Below are positions 61,780 to 64,000 of a stretch of DNA of 64,000 bases, in pieces. Within the stretch, counting starts at the first letter, position 1; each line of letters begins with the position of its first letter. The stretch is from Apteryx mantelli (Eukaryota > Chordata > Aves > Apterygiformes > Apterygidae). A program made the translations under genes and the position numbers. The notes under the pieces are model-generated. The model did no database searches and was not told the DNA's origin. It worked only from the letters and a program-made list of their open reading frames with translations. The stretch is taken from positions 61,641,684 to 61,705,683 of the forward strand of contig NC_089982.1 in assembly GCF_036417845.1 (NCBI RefSeq). The letters are read 5' to 3'.

Positions 61780-62190
61780 CCCATCCGCGTTGGACTGTGC
61801 ACTACTGATAAAGCAAGAAATTGTTGGCGCTTTTAGTACGCCGTCTGGAGCAGCTTGCACTGAAGGCGTGGGTGCGCCATGCGGATACGCGGGCCGTCTC
61901 CTTCCCTGGCGGTCGCTCGGCCCGCCCAGAGGTGCAGCGAGGCTGGAGGGGAGCGCCGCGGGGACGCTGCGGTGCGCCGGGAAGCCGGGGGGACCCGCTG
62001 CCTCCCTCGCCCCCCCCGCGGGGTGCAGGGTGCCGCTGCCTCCTCCCGCAGGGAGTGCGGGGCGCTGAGCCCTGCCTCCGCAGCCGCTCGGATCCCACGC
62101 GTTGGGCGTTTCTGCGTTAACCCCGGGGGGCAGAAGGGAAAATGCCGGGGGAGCATTAGGGCTTCTGATAATCCGCAGCTAGTCAGAGAT
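61780..62190. promoter_or_regulatory. CpG island, candidate promoter of the next gene
   Basis: A compact CpG-dense block of about 400 bases follows the SMIM14 3' end. No coding exon was recognised on either strand. In vertebrates the gene next to SMIM14 on this side is UGDH, in the same orientation, whose first exon is noncoding, with an antisense noncoding RNA reported at the human promoter. This island is therefore a good candidate for the UGDH promoter, but no UGDH coding sequence (for example the N-terminal MFEIKKICC) is present in the window. No convincing GTRAGT donor stands out. Confidence 0.55.
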
Positions 62191-62199
62191 AGCGGTAAT

Positions 62200-64000
62200 A
62201 AATAGCCGGGAATCGGAAACAAAATCTCGACTTAAATGCTTTAGGCATTCTGCTCAATTTAGAAACTCTTAATCAGAAATCATTAATGCCCGCTTGTCAA
62301 GATTTAACCTTTTTCTAGAACATGAGGTTATAAATATAAGTAAACCTCTTAAATTAAAACTAAATTTCCTATTGCAAACCTTACTCATAAATATAGCTGT
62401 TAAAATGGTTGGCAAGGATACACGTGCCTATTATGAAAAGTCACACAGAATGGAAATGAGAAAAACAGAAATTTAAATTCACTGTGCTGGATTAATCCGA
62501 ATGACGCCTGGCTGTTCAAGACTGCCAAGTAAGCGGAGAAGATTACTCTGCCTCAAAGCCTGAAAAAATTGAATGCTTTATAGGATGTTTGGGAGAAATA
62601 TAAGAAATCATTACAACATGTTATTCCATTAACATGAACTGAGTTCCTGAAAAAAATGTACAACTTAAATTCTTTTCTCTTTCTGCTCCTCCTTGTTTAG
62701 TAACAGTCAACAGCCTACAATGCAATTCACTGCCAAGATGTGGAAATTTGAGTGGGGGAAGAATAGGACCATCTCCTGGTGAACCAATCTTGTGGGTTGT
62801 AAAACAGCACAACTCCACAAGTTGCCAGGAAGTAATGCTGATTGACATTAACTGAAGATTTGGCCATTTCATACATGAAGAATAGTTGAACCTGTGTTAT
62901 TTGATCTTGTATCAAAATTATTGCCAAATCACATAGCAGACACTTTGTAATGAAGTATAATAGTTAGAGTCTGGCTTCTGCATTTCCTTTTTAGCATGTG
63001 CAGAAAGCAGTGCTAGTTAAAGAGGCTGTCTGGAAGAAACATATTTTACTAAATTGTAATAAAATATTAATTCATCACAGGTCTGACTTTTTAAAGGTTT
63101 CACTCTTGCTTTTATAGAAAATGATAAAATATTTTATATAATATTGATTGAAAGTACAGCAATAATTTCTAATCAGAATGATGTGTAGCAAGCTTAAAAA
63201 ATAATTCTGCATACAGTATGTGGTTGCTGTCATTATGGCCTGCAAGCTACAAATACTGAAACAAAGAAATACATTTCTGTGACTGTGCAGTTTTCAAAGA
63301 CTTTTAACTGTTTTAAAATTCTTGATGGTTAATAATTTCTCTTTACTAAAATTACCCTCAAAATCAAAGAAAAGATATTAGAGCCAAGAAAATGTTGCTT
63401 AAGTAGACTACCAAAAAAACATTGTATGACATTCTGAAGGTCACAACCATTACCTCAATATAAAAAATTAATCTTGGAGAAGATGCAATACCTCAGTTAA
63501 CAGCAGAACTTGAAGATGAAATGATAAATGACAAACCGAGTATGACTGGCAAGAAAATGTTCCAGAGACACCCTTACAGGACAGGGTACTACACCAAGCA
63601 CTGCATGCAACACATACAAATCTGCTTTTCTTATTGTTGTTTTGAAGAGCAAAAATCTGGTTTCTTCAGCTCTCCCAGTGATTTCATGCAGCTTTGTTTT
63701 CCATCTTCAGTTTCATATAGGTGAAATAGAAATTCCAAATAAGTGTTTTTCACATTTCATCAAATTTCATAGCTTGCGACTTGAATCACAAGTGTATCTT
63801 GTCTCTGACAACTCCTCTGGTTGTATGCTTCTTTTGGGCTTCAGTACGCAGGAGGAAGAGATTAAGCCAAATTTTCTTTAAGCTATTCTGTAACAGTGGA
63901 TCAAATCCTCACCTTATTTTATGTGAATAAGTGTTAAGGCAATAGGACAACTACCTGAGTAAAACCCTTGAAAGAAGTCATGCAACAAAATGCTTTCTCT
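62200..64000. other. No recognised feature (possible first intron of the next gene)
   Basis: AT-rich sequence to the window end. Open frames are short and unrecognised. If the CpG island at 61780-62190 drives a rightward gene, this would be its first intron. Confidence 0.4.

Noticed and set aside
61790..62222. Overlapping open frames in the third CpG island
   Set aside because: GC-rich shadows on both strands without homology to UGDH or another protein.

Overview
This is vertebrate nuclear DNA, most likely from a bird. The protein-coding genes are split into short exons with GT/AG splice sites, promoters sit in CpG islands, and the interspersed repeats are CR1 LINEs and ancient amniote SINEs. 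CR1 copies with the short octamer-like 3' end, together with compact introns and intergenic gaps, point to a bird. A turtle or crocodilian cannot be excluded from the sequence alone, and I cannot name the species.

Layout. (1) 1-3430: part of UBE2K intron 1, on the minus strand. (2) 3431-3493: first coding exon of UBE2K (ubiquitin-conjugating enzyme E2 K, E2-25K), inside a large CpG island (about 2890-4430). (3) About 4430-17100: intergenic DNA between two divergent promoters, with a MIR-like SINE and one CTCF-like motif. (4) About 17120-17840: a second CpG island, the promoter of SMIM14 (formerly C4orf34). It carries tandem GC boxes and a GGGGCC hexanucleotide array. (5) 17570-61420: the SMIM14 gene on the plus strand. 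Coding exons are 32741-32815, 47853-47901, 57664-57812 and 58256-58288, giving a complete 101-residue small membrane protein, followed by a 3'UTR of about 3.1 kb ending near a poly(A) signal at 61398. (6) About 61780-62190: a third CpG island with no recognisable coding exon. By conserved vertebrate gene order (UGDH - SMIM14 - UBE2K) it is a candidate promoter for UGDH or for a linked noncoding RNA. (7) 62200-64000: nothing recognised.

The two recognised genes are neighbours by conserved synteny rather than members of an operon-like system. UBE2K makes a cytosolic E2 that builds K48-linked ubiquitin chains; SMIM14 makes a small ER membrane protein. The introns contain one young CR1 with a long intact reverse-transcriptase frame (51712-53112, antisense to SMIM14) and older, decayed CR1 and SINE relics. 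Most other open frames, including long ones in the CpG islands, are chance or GC-rich shadows. I found no tRNA, rRNA, CRISPR array, toxin, or confidently identifiable virus. Nothing here is clearly a new system; the findings below are modest, checkable observations.
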